64,000 nt of DNA. Origin: Albugo candida (Eukaryota > Oomycota > Peronosporomycetes > Albuginales). Under the pieces are notes generated by a model. That model had not been told where the DNA came from. It ran no database searches and saw only the letters and a list, made by a program, of their open reading frames with translations. Positions 54,869 to 64,000 of this stretch are shown one piece after another. Position 1 is the stretch's first letter. The number at the start of each line of letters is the position of its first letter. The translations under genes and the position numbers were made by a program. The stretch lies in NCBI GenBank assembly GCA_040437565.1, contig JBDOQK010000023.1, positions 248,001 through 312,000 on the forward strand. Reading direction: 5' to 3'.

Positions 54869-56800
54869 TCAGAGCCCAATCCAATACGACCTTCCGTTCG
54901 GATTATGGATGGGTGAGGTCACCTGCGATGTCTTCACGGTCCACTCATACCACACCTTTTGATGCTGCGTCATCCTCCATATCGAGACTTTGATCGTGTC
55001 TCCTTGCTCCACCTGAATTGGTTGTCGGATCGGAAAATATATCGGGAACCAGCTAAACATTCCGTCGGAATGAGTCGTTGGATTGATACTTAGCATCACA
55101 TCCTCCAATAACACTGTATCAAAGTACCCAGCCAGCCCATGAATCACTGATGATTGATCAGCGATAAAATTAAGTTCGATGAATCTCCGATTATCTGGCA
55201 ATTGAGGCTTATTTGTATCAGATGATCGAGAAAAGCTTTTGCTCGGGTGTGTGAACGTAAAGCAAGCTTGAGATTCCGCGATCGAGTAGATATTATGCAG
55301 TCGAACAACATACGGCGTCTCAAAGTGCTTCAGCGACTCGAACGATTTCACATCGTTCCAAAGCTTGGATGACATGATCGGTGCAACGTACGATGTGTAT
55401 TTGCACGGGATGCTGATACCATTTGCTACAAAAAGCATTGTAAATGCGGCAGAGTAGAGGTTGATTGTTGCGAGAACGTACGATGTAGGAACGCTTGAGC
55501 CCCATCTAAACACTCTGGAGACAGTTCATTATCGCTAAAGGACCCCAATAACTCACTGACCATGATATCTGCCTACAAATCACCATTGAGCATGTAGATA
55601 AAAACGAACTCAATTCCATATTCTTACTTTCTCAGTCGCATTCCAAAATCGCATATCGGACGCAATAATTGTGACATTATCCCATTTTTCGGATTCCTTC
55701 AAATTACGAAGCGTTATGATCGCATTTGGATTCTTCTCAATAGCGTAGACTCGAATATCACGACATGCTGCTGTAGCCGCCCGCAAGCAACAACGAACAA
55801 TCGGTCCTCTTCCTGCCCCCACAACCATAACAACTGGGACTTGTGAGCCTGTGAATCGAAGAAGTGCTTTTTTCACCGCGACTTCATATTGATCATATTT
55901 GAAATTATCTTGTTCGAATGTCTCGTACGTTTGTGACTCCAAATTATCCATCAATGGTTGCAGAGGAGCCTGGAGATAATCCAAGTATGGGGCTTCAAAT
56001 TTTGCTTTACCATTCAAAGGACTCTTCTTCTCATGCAGATAATGTATATACTGAACGTACGGAAGGTACGAGCCACGATGAAATGGCTTCCCTTTGAAAA
56101 AAAAATGTATCCGAAAATTGAATAATCTGTCGAGACAAAAGCGTTGATGACATTGCGAAAGCGTTGGGTATCCTTTACGATTCGTCAAAAAGATATCAGT
56201 TGGTAGTATGACTGCCTATACAAAATCACATGAGTACACATTTGCTCGGAATCGCATGTTCACGCTTACCCGAACAGGTTCACCCATCCAACGACGCAAT
56301 TCAGCATCCGACGGTATGTCAGCGCCGATTTCTAGGACAATACAAATTTTGGGATTAAAGTCACACAAAGTACGCAAACTGTTCCAAATCTGTCAATACA
56401 AAAATTATCATTGGCAACTGACACTTGACAACTTTTAACCTTCCAAGAATTTTCCGAGCTGGCCATTGTCGTAGGCGTTTGGATCCAAAACTGTAAGTAT
56501 TGTGCTTGGATCGCCAGTTGGTTTAATATTCGAGCATAATTGGAGCAATCAGTGGTTTTTGGGAACGGAAGCACGACCGCTTGAATTGAAAGATGCGTCG
56601 CCCATGCAACCTCTTGTTTTAGTACTTTTTCAGCGACATTTCGGGTTTGTAGGCAAGTGGAATCGGGGTGTATCCATCGTGATACAACTCCGTAGATCGA
56701 AGTGGTCCAAACAGTGGAAGGTACCACGAGATCCGATCCTAAGGAATTGCATGGATCAGCGCTACTGTATGCATGATGCCGATAAGTAGACGAGCACACT
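54869..56800 (-). CDS. PRMT5: Protein arginine methyltransferase 5
   Basis: Makes symmetric dimethyl-arginine on Sm proteins, histones and others. Exons placed with matching phase: 56440 (5' end open), 56389-56270, 56215-55628, 55572-55482 and 55425-54869; introns 50, 54, 55 and 56 nt. The order follows human PRMT5: VSRWIHPDS and a TIM-barrel part, [69 protein letters not shown] motif [18 protein letters not shown], the double-E loop [33 protein letters not shown], and the beta-barrel end [14 protein letters not shown] to [11 protein letters not shown]. The active-site Phe specific to symmetric methylation (human F327) corresponds to the [11 protein letters not shown] region. The first exon, upstream of 56780, is not resolved. 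Confidence 0.92.
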
Positions 56801-56943
56801 TGCTTGTTGCGGGTCCAAGACGGGCGTCTGCAATACCAATGTCATCTCTTTTGAATCTGTGAAGGAAGCAGTAGAACGAGTGGAGGAGGCAGCTGAAATG
56901 TAGTTATTATAACCGTGGATGAAATAGAGGTGTCATTAATAGC

Positions 56944-57717
56944 GACATTTTCTCTTCTTGTAACTATACAAATAGTGAGATTATGTTATATAAAGCGTTA
57001 AAGGATAGTGGCAATGTAATGGATGCACACCTTTCCTATTGTGTTCGGTAGGTCGTAGCAAAACGGCGTCACGAGCCCATAACGAAGTCGATCATTGGTC
57101 ATGTTTGAGTCGAATGCGCTATAATGCGGGAGTATACTGTACTATATTATACTTCCTTGATTTTGTAGTAGTCAGTCACACTTTGGTTGTAGTGTGTGGG
57201 TATTTTATAAGGCCTTGGAACTTGCTTATCGATACTTAAGGGATCGAGAGGAAACGTCCTTCCGTCTAGCATGGTACACTNNNNNNNNNNNNNNNNNNNN
57301 NNNNNNNNNNNNNNNNNNNNNNNNNNNNNNNNNNNNNNNNNNNNNNNNNNNNNNNNNNNNNNNNNNNNNNNNNNNNNNNNGACATTTTCTCTTCTTGTAA
57401 CTATACAAATAGTGAGATTATGTTATATAAAGCGTTAAAGGATAGTGGCAATGTAATGGATGCACACCTTTCCTATTGTGTTCGGTAGGTCGTAGCAAAA
57501 CGGCGTCACGAGCCCATAACGAAGTCGATCATTGGTCATGTTTGAGTCGAATGCGCTATAATGCGGGAGTATACTGTACTATATTATACTTCCTTGATTT
57601 TGTAGTAGTCAGTCACACTTTGGTTGTAGTGTGTGGGTATTTTATAAGGCCTTGGAACTTGCTTATCGATACTTAAGGGATCGAGAGGAAACGTCCTTCC
57701 GTCTAGCATGGTACACT
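56944..57717. repeat. Duplicated flank around a gap, 337 bp x 2
   Basis: 56944-57280 and 57381-57717 are the same on both sides of the N run 57281-57380. Each copy contains the beginning of the coding-like island described next. Confidence 0.9.
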
Positions 57718-58115
57718 TACTCAGTGGACAATAGCGAAGCCAGAATGACGTTCGAATTGGACACTGCGCCTTTTCATTGCGAAAGATCGTATTGTGTATC
57801 GAGGTAACCAGATTTACTCAATATACTGTGATTCAATCAGGTGCAATGTACGCTGGTTACCCTGATTGTTTCGTACCATCATGGTCATATCATAATGTGC
57901 CATATTTACGACAGGTCACATCGCACCTCACAGTCACGAGTGGTTTCTATTGATGTATACCTGGTGGTACCAATACCAATTCCATTTACCATCCACTTGC
58001 CGCTGTGCCAATTTATAAATGATCGTGGAATCACGTTAGTGGCGAAGACGGAACGGATCTCCGCTTTAGAGTACACTTTTTGTATCGTGCTCCAGTGGAG
58101 TATACAAAGAAATGA
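57500..58115 (+). CDS. Cryptic coding island with in-frame TGA codons
   Basis: The plus strand gives protein-like pieces without a long frame. About 57500-57570: RAHNEVDHWSCLSRMRYNAG. From about 57630: WVFYKALELAYRYLRDREET, RLAWYTYSVDNSEARMTFEL and APFHCERSYCVS, up to a donor at 57802. After the intron: YAGYPDCFVPSWSYHNVPYL, then RQVTSHLTVTSGFY, a TGA at 57951, CIPGGTNTNSIYHPLAAVP, a TGA at 58020, WNHVSGEDGTDLRFRVHFLY and a TGA at 58113. A decayed gene, unrecognised introns or base errors could explain this. No family recognised. Other frames here (57476-57676) are weaker. Confidence 0.3.
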
Positions 58116-58953
58116 TTGTAGTTACTTTCTACCTCGGCCGCATCTAGTCGCACTGTACAAATGAATCACCGCGTTCCCTATAAGCGTCAAATAAATTGAT
58201 TCCATGGTGTCAACCTTGATCATGTGCTGTGACACAAAAGGCCTCCCAGAAGTCACCTTCACAGGTGGCAGAATTTCTTGCTAGATCGTCGATATGATTT
58301 GCATTTTAAAGCGCACTATTTAGCGACAGCGTTGAGACTCGATGCTGAAATGCTTAAGTTATAGTTTTGGGTTCTCACATTCGCTTNNNNNNNNNNNNNN
58401 NNNNNNNNNNNNNNNNNNNNNNNNNNNNNNNNNNNNNNNNNNNNNNNNNNNNNNNNNNNNNNNNNNNNNNNNNNNNNNNNNNNNNNGGTGGCAGAATTTC
58501 TTGCTAGATCGTCGATATGATTTGCATTTTAAAGCGCACTATTTAGCGACAGCGTTGAGACTCGATGCTGAAATGCTTAAGTTATAGTTTTGGGTTCTCA
58601 CATTCGCTTCCTTTGCACCATTTTGGTACAGTTAACTATACCGAGGTCGAAATCCTAGTAGAGAATTAAGATGGCGTTCATTGTAAAAACGTCCACTACA
58701 GAAGGGAATAATATGAGGACAAAAGTGGATTACGCAATGTAACCAACTACCTCATTTCGTTTCAATCCTCATGAATGACTATCGTGTCGAGTATTTTACG
58801 CAACGAAAGAAGAGACGAGTTTTCCACAAGTATACAGACCTTCCACAGCCGTTACAAAGCTAGAATGAGACAGCAACACGCGACAGTACAGTACAAGCTA
58901 CTTGTTTAAATATTACGATCGAAATGGATGAGAATACTGCTTACAAAAAAGGT
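58116..58953. other. Intergenic
   Basis: Contains the N run 58387-58486 and its duplicated flanks. No gene recognised; it is the 3' side of the Orai-like gene. Confidence 0.4.
58264..58609. repeat. Duplicated flank around a gap, 123 bp x 2
   Basis: 58264-58386 and 58487-58609 are the same on both sides of the N run 58387-58486. Confidence 0.9.
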
Positions 58954-59821
58954 CTAAATGCTGGTAAAGATCGAATATGTATCTGTCGGCAAAGGAGAAT
59001 CAGGAGCAAACTCAGATGACGATTGGACTAGATATCGCCATTTGCTTGTGATTCGTAGTTTCCAGTACAGCAACCCCAGCCCACAAATACATGTAACTGC
59101 GATGCAAGTACCCATAGCATGTTGAAACTGTACCCACGCTAGTAGTGGAATCAATATTAAAAACGAAGAGATTCCTATCAAATTTATGTGAGTACTTTCG
59201 ATCGCTGAGATCTGAAATCACGTACCTGCACAAAAAAAGCGGTACGCCATAACCCACTCATTCTCACATCGCCGTAACCACCATATACAAAAGGGAGACA
59301 CTATTTCTAGCTGGTAAACTGGTAAGCCTCGCACTTCAATTTCAAGAGTATGCGTAACATAACGTGTGATTGCCAAAAGCAAAAGTGTGCAAATCAGCAT
59401 GCTCATCCACATAAAGAGAAACTACATGTATACCGTTGATACGATGAACCTCGCGTACTCAAATGACTCGTACCACAATAACTCCGGCTCCAGCGTATAT
59501 AACCAGCAAGAACTGATTCAAGTCAGGCGGTAAGCTAACTTCGACCATTGTGATCATCGTAAACGCGGACAAAAGAGCCCCTAGTTGTGCGATCGAAGTT
59601 AATTGACTGTGTCGTGCATCAATAATCCTCTTTTCATTTTCCAATTTGAATATGCGATATTCGCGCTCCAAGTCATCGTTTCTCCATGCGATTTCACGCT
59701 GAATTGCATCTTCTCGCCATTGCTTTTCCTGTTCACGATGTTTCAAATCTTCATCTCGCCATTGTTTTGCATTTTTGATATCGTACGACCCAAAAACGGC
59801 ATCGACAACTGCCGAAGCCAT
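58954..59821 (-). CDS. Orai-type store-operated calcium channel
   Basis: Three exons, 59821-59474, 59421-59226 and 59174-58954, with introns of 52 and 51 nt in matching phase, give 254 residues. The N-terminal 70 residues are a charged coiled coil (DEDLKHREQEKQWREDA). TM1, about 75-97, reads SIAQLGALLSAFTMITMVEV; the Glu of MVEV (E94) matches the selectivity-filter Glu of Orai1 (E106). TM2 is about 105-138, TM3 follows ENEWVMAYRFFCAG and reads SSFLILIPLLAWVQF, and TM4 reads IAVTCICGLGLLYWKL. Four segments with both ends cytoplasmic fit Orai, the pore of the calcium-release-activated channel. Regulation by STIM is not known for oomycetes. The Arg at the cytosolic end of animal TM1 (R91) is Gln here. 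Confidence 0.8.
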
Positions 59822-60370
59822 TCGCGTGAATATTCCGTCGGAATCGGATCAATGAATCATAGAGACGAGTTGTATCGGTTTTCTAGACATAATTTGATTG
59901 GTAGTAATCAAACTAAAAAAGTCCTTTTCAGCAACAAAATTGAAGCGACATCGACCCGAACACATCTTACACGCAAAGTAATAAAACGTTTGAAGCACAA
60001 GCAATGCACTTAAAAAAGCAACCTCCAACGTGGAATTTTTCAACGGCTCAAACTTTTGAAAATCCTTGCGTCGTAAAACGATCAAGGAAACTCACAAGCA
60101 AAGTACACCTTCTCATGTAACCGATACAATTGCCACTTGCGATCTCGAAACGTGTACAAAAAATAGCACTTATCCATGTAACCGGCCATTACCTTTGGAA
60201 ATCTCAATAAATCTAAAAAAATCACTTCATCGTAATGAAACGCCACTGCTTATTTCCGTGTATTCTGCTAGGAATCGCATTGGTTCCACCTCATTTCAAA
60301 ACTTTCTATCTCCAACTCAGTTTGTGATCATTTATTTTATCAACTTTCACGTCTTTGTACAGTTGAGTCA
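59822..60370. other. Divergent promoter region
   Basis: About 550 bp between the Orai-like start and the start of the Pro-rich secreted gene. A minus-strand frame at 60085-59849 (78 residues, with TLEVAFLSALLVLQTFYYF) overlaps it and is of doubtful reality. Confidence 0.35.
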
Positions 60371-63300
60371 ATGCGTTCTATCACGATCGTCAGTCTGCTC
60401 TATAGCTCCACTGCTTATAAAACGTGCACTATAAACCCATCGATCCCTACCACTTGCAATGGTTACCAAGGGTGGCAACCAGTCAAAGTGCAGAACGTTG
60501 GGACGTTTTGTGCACTAGGAGACATCTGTGGTGGCTCTAAAAACAAGAGCTGTCCAGAACCGCAGCAAGGTCTTCCCTTTGGCTCGCGATGTATGCTGGA
60601 AAGCGGCAACTATGAATGTGTAGCTAAAAAAAGCTGTGATGACGATGTGCCCGTCAAAGTACGTCCTCAATGCAAAGTGTCTGTGAGTCCACCTCCAATT
60701 GCAACCACTCCAAATACAGCAATTCCAACAGCTCCAGTAAACCCTGGTCTCTCTCAAGAAAACTCACCACCAAAAAAGATGGAAAATGTACCGGCTCCAC
60801 CTCCCAAAACCACTGAGGGTTCGTACTCTCCACCATTTACTCCGTCACCTCCCGGAGCTAATGTCCCAATGACACCAAAGACCGAGACGTCGAAAGTACC
60901 AGAAGCGTGGCAACCAACTCCACCAACAAAGACCCCGGAAGTACCAAAGACCCCGGAAGCTCCAAAGGTTCCTGAAACCATCAAAACTCCGACCCCAAAA
61001 TCTCCAATAACTCCGGATACACCAAAATCGCCGACCCCAGAAGCTCCAAAAAATCCTGATGCACCGAAAGCTCCCTTTACCCCCAGTACTCCGGATGCTC
61101 CAAAAGTCCCGGACGCATCTAAAATCCCATCTCCAGAAACCCCAAAGGTCCCAGAAAGTGTCAAAACTCCGGATGTACCGAAACCTTCAACATCAGATGT
61201 TCCAAAAACACCTCAGACCCCAAGTGTACCAAAAACTCCGGAAACATCAAACGTCCCACCCACTCCTCCAAGTAGTACCGTACCACCACCTCCTCAAAAC
61301 AAAGAAACTATTCCAGCTCCACCAACTTCCAAGGTACCAGTAAGCTATCCATCGCCTCCTTCAACACCTTCACAAGTGACCCCACCATTCAACTTTACAG
61401 TTACGAATCCTCCAAAAAATGAAAGCTCGGTACCTTTTGTGCCGTCAAACTCGAATGTACCAACACCTTCTCCGACCCCTTGTTTACCATTGCCTCCAAT
61501 AAAGGCCGAGGATACTCCTATTGTACCATCAGGGAATACAACAAACTCTTCTGTTCCGATCCCGTCGTCAGCACAAAACCCTCCAAAAAATGAAAGTGGT
61601 CTTGCACCTCCTACGGTTCCGTCACCGGCTCCTTCTCCATCTCAACCCACTCCGAAAAATGAAGTGCCGAATGCTCCAAAAAACGAAACAAAAGTTGGCG
61701 TCCCCGTTTCAGCAAAAAATGATAGCGCCCCAACCCCTCCTGTCGTACCAAAAGTGGAAGTACCTCCTGCTTCAAACAATGAAACAAAAGTGAGCGTTCC
61801 CGTCCCTTCCAAGAATGAAAGTGGGCCTGCTCCTCTTGTCGTTCCATTCCCGACACCAGTTCCATCCCAAAGTCCTCCAAAAGTGGATATTCCCCCTCTT
61901 CCAAAAAATGAAACGAATGTCAATGTTCCTGTTCCTGCAAAGAATGAAAGTGCTCCGACACCCCCTGTCGTTCCGATTCCACCTTCTTCGTATCAAGTAC
62001 CCAATACCACAAAAAATGAAACGAAAGTAACCGTCCCCGTTTCAGCAAAGAATGAAAGCGGGCCTGCTCCTCCGGTCGTTCCTTTCCCAACCCCAGCTCC
62101 ATCACAAAGTCCCCCAAAAGTGGAAATACCTCCTTCAAAAAACGAAACGAAAGTAAACGTCCCCGTTCNNNNNNNNNNNNNNNNNNNNNNNNNNNNNNNN
62201 NNNNNNNNNNNNNNNNNNNNNNNNNNNNNNNNNNNNNNNNNNNNNNNNNNNNNNNNNNNNNNNNNNNNTTCCGTCACCGGCTCCTTCTCCATCTCAACCC
62301 ACTCCGAAAAATGAAGTGCCGAATGCTCCAAAAAACGAAACAAAAGTTGGCGTCCCCGTTTCAGCAAAAAATGATAGCGCCCCAACCCCTCCTGTCGTAC
62401 CAAAAGTGGAAGTACCTCCTGCTTCAAACAATGAAACAAAAGTGAGCGTTCCCGTCCCTTCCAAGAATGAAAGTGGGCCTGCTCCTCTTGTCGTTCCATT
62501 CCCGACACCAGTTCCATCCCAAAGTCCTCCAAAAGTGGATATTCCCCCTCTTCCAAAAAATGAAACGAATGTCAATGTTCCTGTTCCTGCAAAGAATGAA
62601 AGTGCTCCGACACCCCCTGTCGTTCCGATTCCACCTTCTTCGTATCAAGTACCCAATACCACAAAAAATGAAACGAAAGTAACCGTCCCCGTTTCAGCAA
62701 AGAATGAAAGCGGGCCTGCTCCTCCGGTCGTTCCTTTCCCAACCCCAGCTCCATCACAAAGTCCCCCAAAAGTGGAAATACCTCCTTCAAAAAACGAAAC
62801 GAAAGTAAACGTCCCCGTTCCTTCGAAGAACGAAAGTGGGCCTGCTCCTCCTGTCGTTCCATTCCCGACACCTACTCCGTCCCAAAATCCTCCAAAAGTG
62901 GATATCCCCCTTCTTCCAAAAAATGAATCAAAAGTAAATGATCCTGTTCTTGCAAAGAACGAGAGTGCCTCAATGTCTCCTGTCGTTCCAAAGGTGGAAG
63001 TACCCAACCCACCAAAAACCGACAATCCCATCACACCTCCGGACAGTCCTCTTCCATCGTCTGCTTATGGCCCTCCTCCTGCCCCTCCCCTCTTTCAAAA
63101 ACCTGAGTCCAACGCGGCCCCACCAGTTCCTGTTCCCAACGCCCCGAAACAACTTTCCACTACACCATCCGTCACTACTCCAGTCACTACCCCAGTCACA
63201 CCTGCGGTAAAGACCGAAACCTCCGCCACCCCTCCGATTGTTCCGTCTCCATCTTCAGCGTATGGGACTCCATCAGTGCCTCGAACAGTTCCCGTGGCTG

Positions 63301-63485
63301 CACCCCCAGCATCGCCAATATCATCTCAGAAAATTGAAAATGCTCCCACAAATTCTCTTCCTCCAAACAATCAAATTCCTCCATCCAGAAGTTCCCCTGC
63401 AACTCCAATCACTGTCCCTACACCAATCTCAGTCCCACCTACCAAATCGACACCTAATGGCGCATACGGCCCTTCTGCGTATTAA
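60371..63485 (+). CDS. Secreted protein: Cys-rich head, long Pro/Thr/Ser repeat tail
   Basis: Starts with a short hydrophobic leader (MRSITIVSLLYSSTA). Residues about 18-100 hold ten cysteines in a compact head (TCTINPSIPTTCNG, FCALGDICGGSKNKSCPE, GSRCMLESGNYECVAKKSC). The rest is Pro-rich: first units of the type TPxxPKxPETP (about 60900-61260), then tandem units of about 100 bp each built on PKNETKVxVPVxxKNESxPxPPVVP (about 61640-63000), with NxS/T sites for N-glycosylation. It ends in AYGPSAY at 63485. The gap 62169-62268 and its 552-bp duplicated flanks lie in the repeat, so the unit number is unreliable. The layout suggests an extensin- or mucin-like wall or adhesion protein; the family of the Cys head is not recognised. 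Confidence 0.75.
61617..62820. repeat. Duplicated flank around a gap inside tandem Pro-rich repeats, 552 bp x 2
   Basis: 61617-62168 and 62269-62820 are the same on both sides of the N run 62169-62268. Because the gene itself is repetitive, an extra true copy cannot be excluded, but the copies ending exactly at the N run argue for a contig overlap. Confidence 0.85.
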
Positions 63486-63616
63486 CGTATCCGATCCAAA
63501 ACACAAGCAAAGATGAAAGCTGAAAATGATCCTGTCCATTTGTAGTACATGTGAGCCGTAAGGAATATATAATAATTCATACATTTAAACGTTTCTTAAT
63601 TTGCCAACTCAATTTT

Positions 63617-64000
63617 TCAACACAATTGTGCTCCATCGTCGCTATCTTCCAAGTCATCAAATGCGCTGATATGTGCTGCGTGAGACAATTTGTCAAGACC
63701 TGTCAATTCTTCCAGATATGTCGCTGAATTGGACGCATTTTGCAAAAACTCAAAAGCGTTCGAGTGAAAAGCTTCCAACACTTTATCGCTGCATGCAATG
63801 CATTTGTCAAAAGCGACTCCCACGACCGGAACGACGCTGAAGCTGTTTATATAACCACGAAGCTGATGTGGTATGTAGCCTAAAGCCTCTGACGTGTGTT
63901 CCACAACGTCTCCTCTTTGGTCGGGTGAATGTAATACTGCGACTAAAAGTTCCACAGCGTTAGCTGAAGCTATCGGTGCGACGCCAGGACGTGTCACTGT
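63617..64000 (-). CDS. ARM/HEAT-like protein, 3' end only
   Basis: An open minus-strand frame enters from the right edge and stops at 63617, giving about 127 residues. The first visible part, ASANAVELLVAVLHSPDQRG, resembles an armadillo-type repeat. The C-terminus is acidic (FDDLEDSDDGAQL). The 5' end lies outside the window. Family only suggested. Confidence 0.5.
   Translation of the reverse strand, partial: TVTRPGVAPIASANAVELLVAVLHSPDQRGDVVEHTSEALGYIPHQLRGYINSFSVVPVVGVAFDKCIACSDKVLEAFHSNAFEFLQNASNSATYLEELTGLDKLSHAAHISAFDDLEDSDDGAQLC

Noticed and set aside
61640-63000. Regular repeats resembling a CRISPR array
   Set aside because: The repeats are degenerate, in frame and translate to PKNETKV-type peptides; there are no unique spacers of constant length.
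61611-63034. Several minus-strand frames over the Pro-rich gene, up to 187 residues
   Set aside because: They are the mirror of a tandem repeat with biased composition; each recurs with the repeat period.

Overview
The window looks like a gene-dense stretch of an oomycete nuclear genome, most likely an Albugo-like (white rust) obligate pathogen. The reasons: (i) two genes carry tandem Cys/His fingers ending in HGGGK/R, the WRKY19-like finger typical of oomycetes; (ii) almost every intron I can resolve is about 35-80 nt, mostly 50-60, with GT..AG ends; (iii) housekeeping genes are eukaryotic and closely packed on both strands. The species is inference. No rRNA, convincing tRNA, CRISPR array or clear transposable element was seen.

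The sequence is a draft. There are thirteen 100-N gaps. Nine are flanked by the same sequence on both sides (123 to 1233 bp, 467+162+415+380+837+1233+337+123+552), which is best read as unmerged contig ends. Several gene ends therefore appear twice (AspRS start, GBP-like exon, aspartic-protease end, Ras-like GTPase, Pro-rich secreted protein).

Layout. 1-6 kb: a partial unknown gene, a TRP-like membrane protein and a second multi-exon membrane protein. 6-15 kb: small secreted protein, SDHA, SKN1/KRE6-type glucan protein, a small unknown gene, a HORMA-domain meiotic chromosome-axis gene rebuilt from nine or more exons, and an HGGG-finger protein. 16-21 kb: bacterial-type AspRS and GET3/TRC40. 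21-31 kb: poor in long ORFs, but holding several genes made of very short exons, the clearest being a secreted protein at 22.1-23.4 kb in which every intron is phase 2. 31-37 kb: a NOL1/NOP2/Sun RNA methyltransferase and three unknown genes. 36.7-42.4 kb: a guanylate-binding-protein relative lacking its GTPase motifs beside a pepsin relative lacking its catalytic motifs. 42.5-48 kb: SMNDC1/SPF30, unknown genes, a DEP-PH-glutathione peroxidase fusion and a second HGGG-finger protein. 49-57 kb: Ras-like GTPase, C2 protein, coproporphyrinogen oxidase and PRMT5. 57-64 kb: a cryptic coding island, an Orai-type calcium channel, a long Cys-head/Pro-Thr-tail secreted protein and a partial ARM-like gene.

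The genes do not form an operon. Functional groups in reach are mitochondrial metabolism (SDHA, AspRS, CPOX), membrane insertion (GET3), splicing and methylation (SMNDC1, PRMT5, NSUN-like), meiosis (HORMA), calcium and membrane signalling (Orai-like, TRP-like, C2) and secreted or wall proteins.
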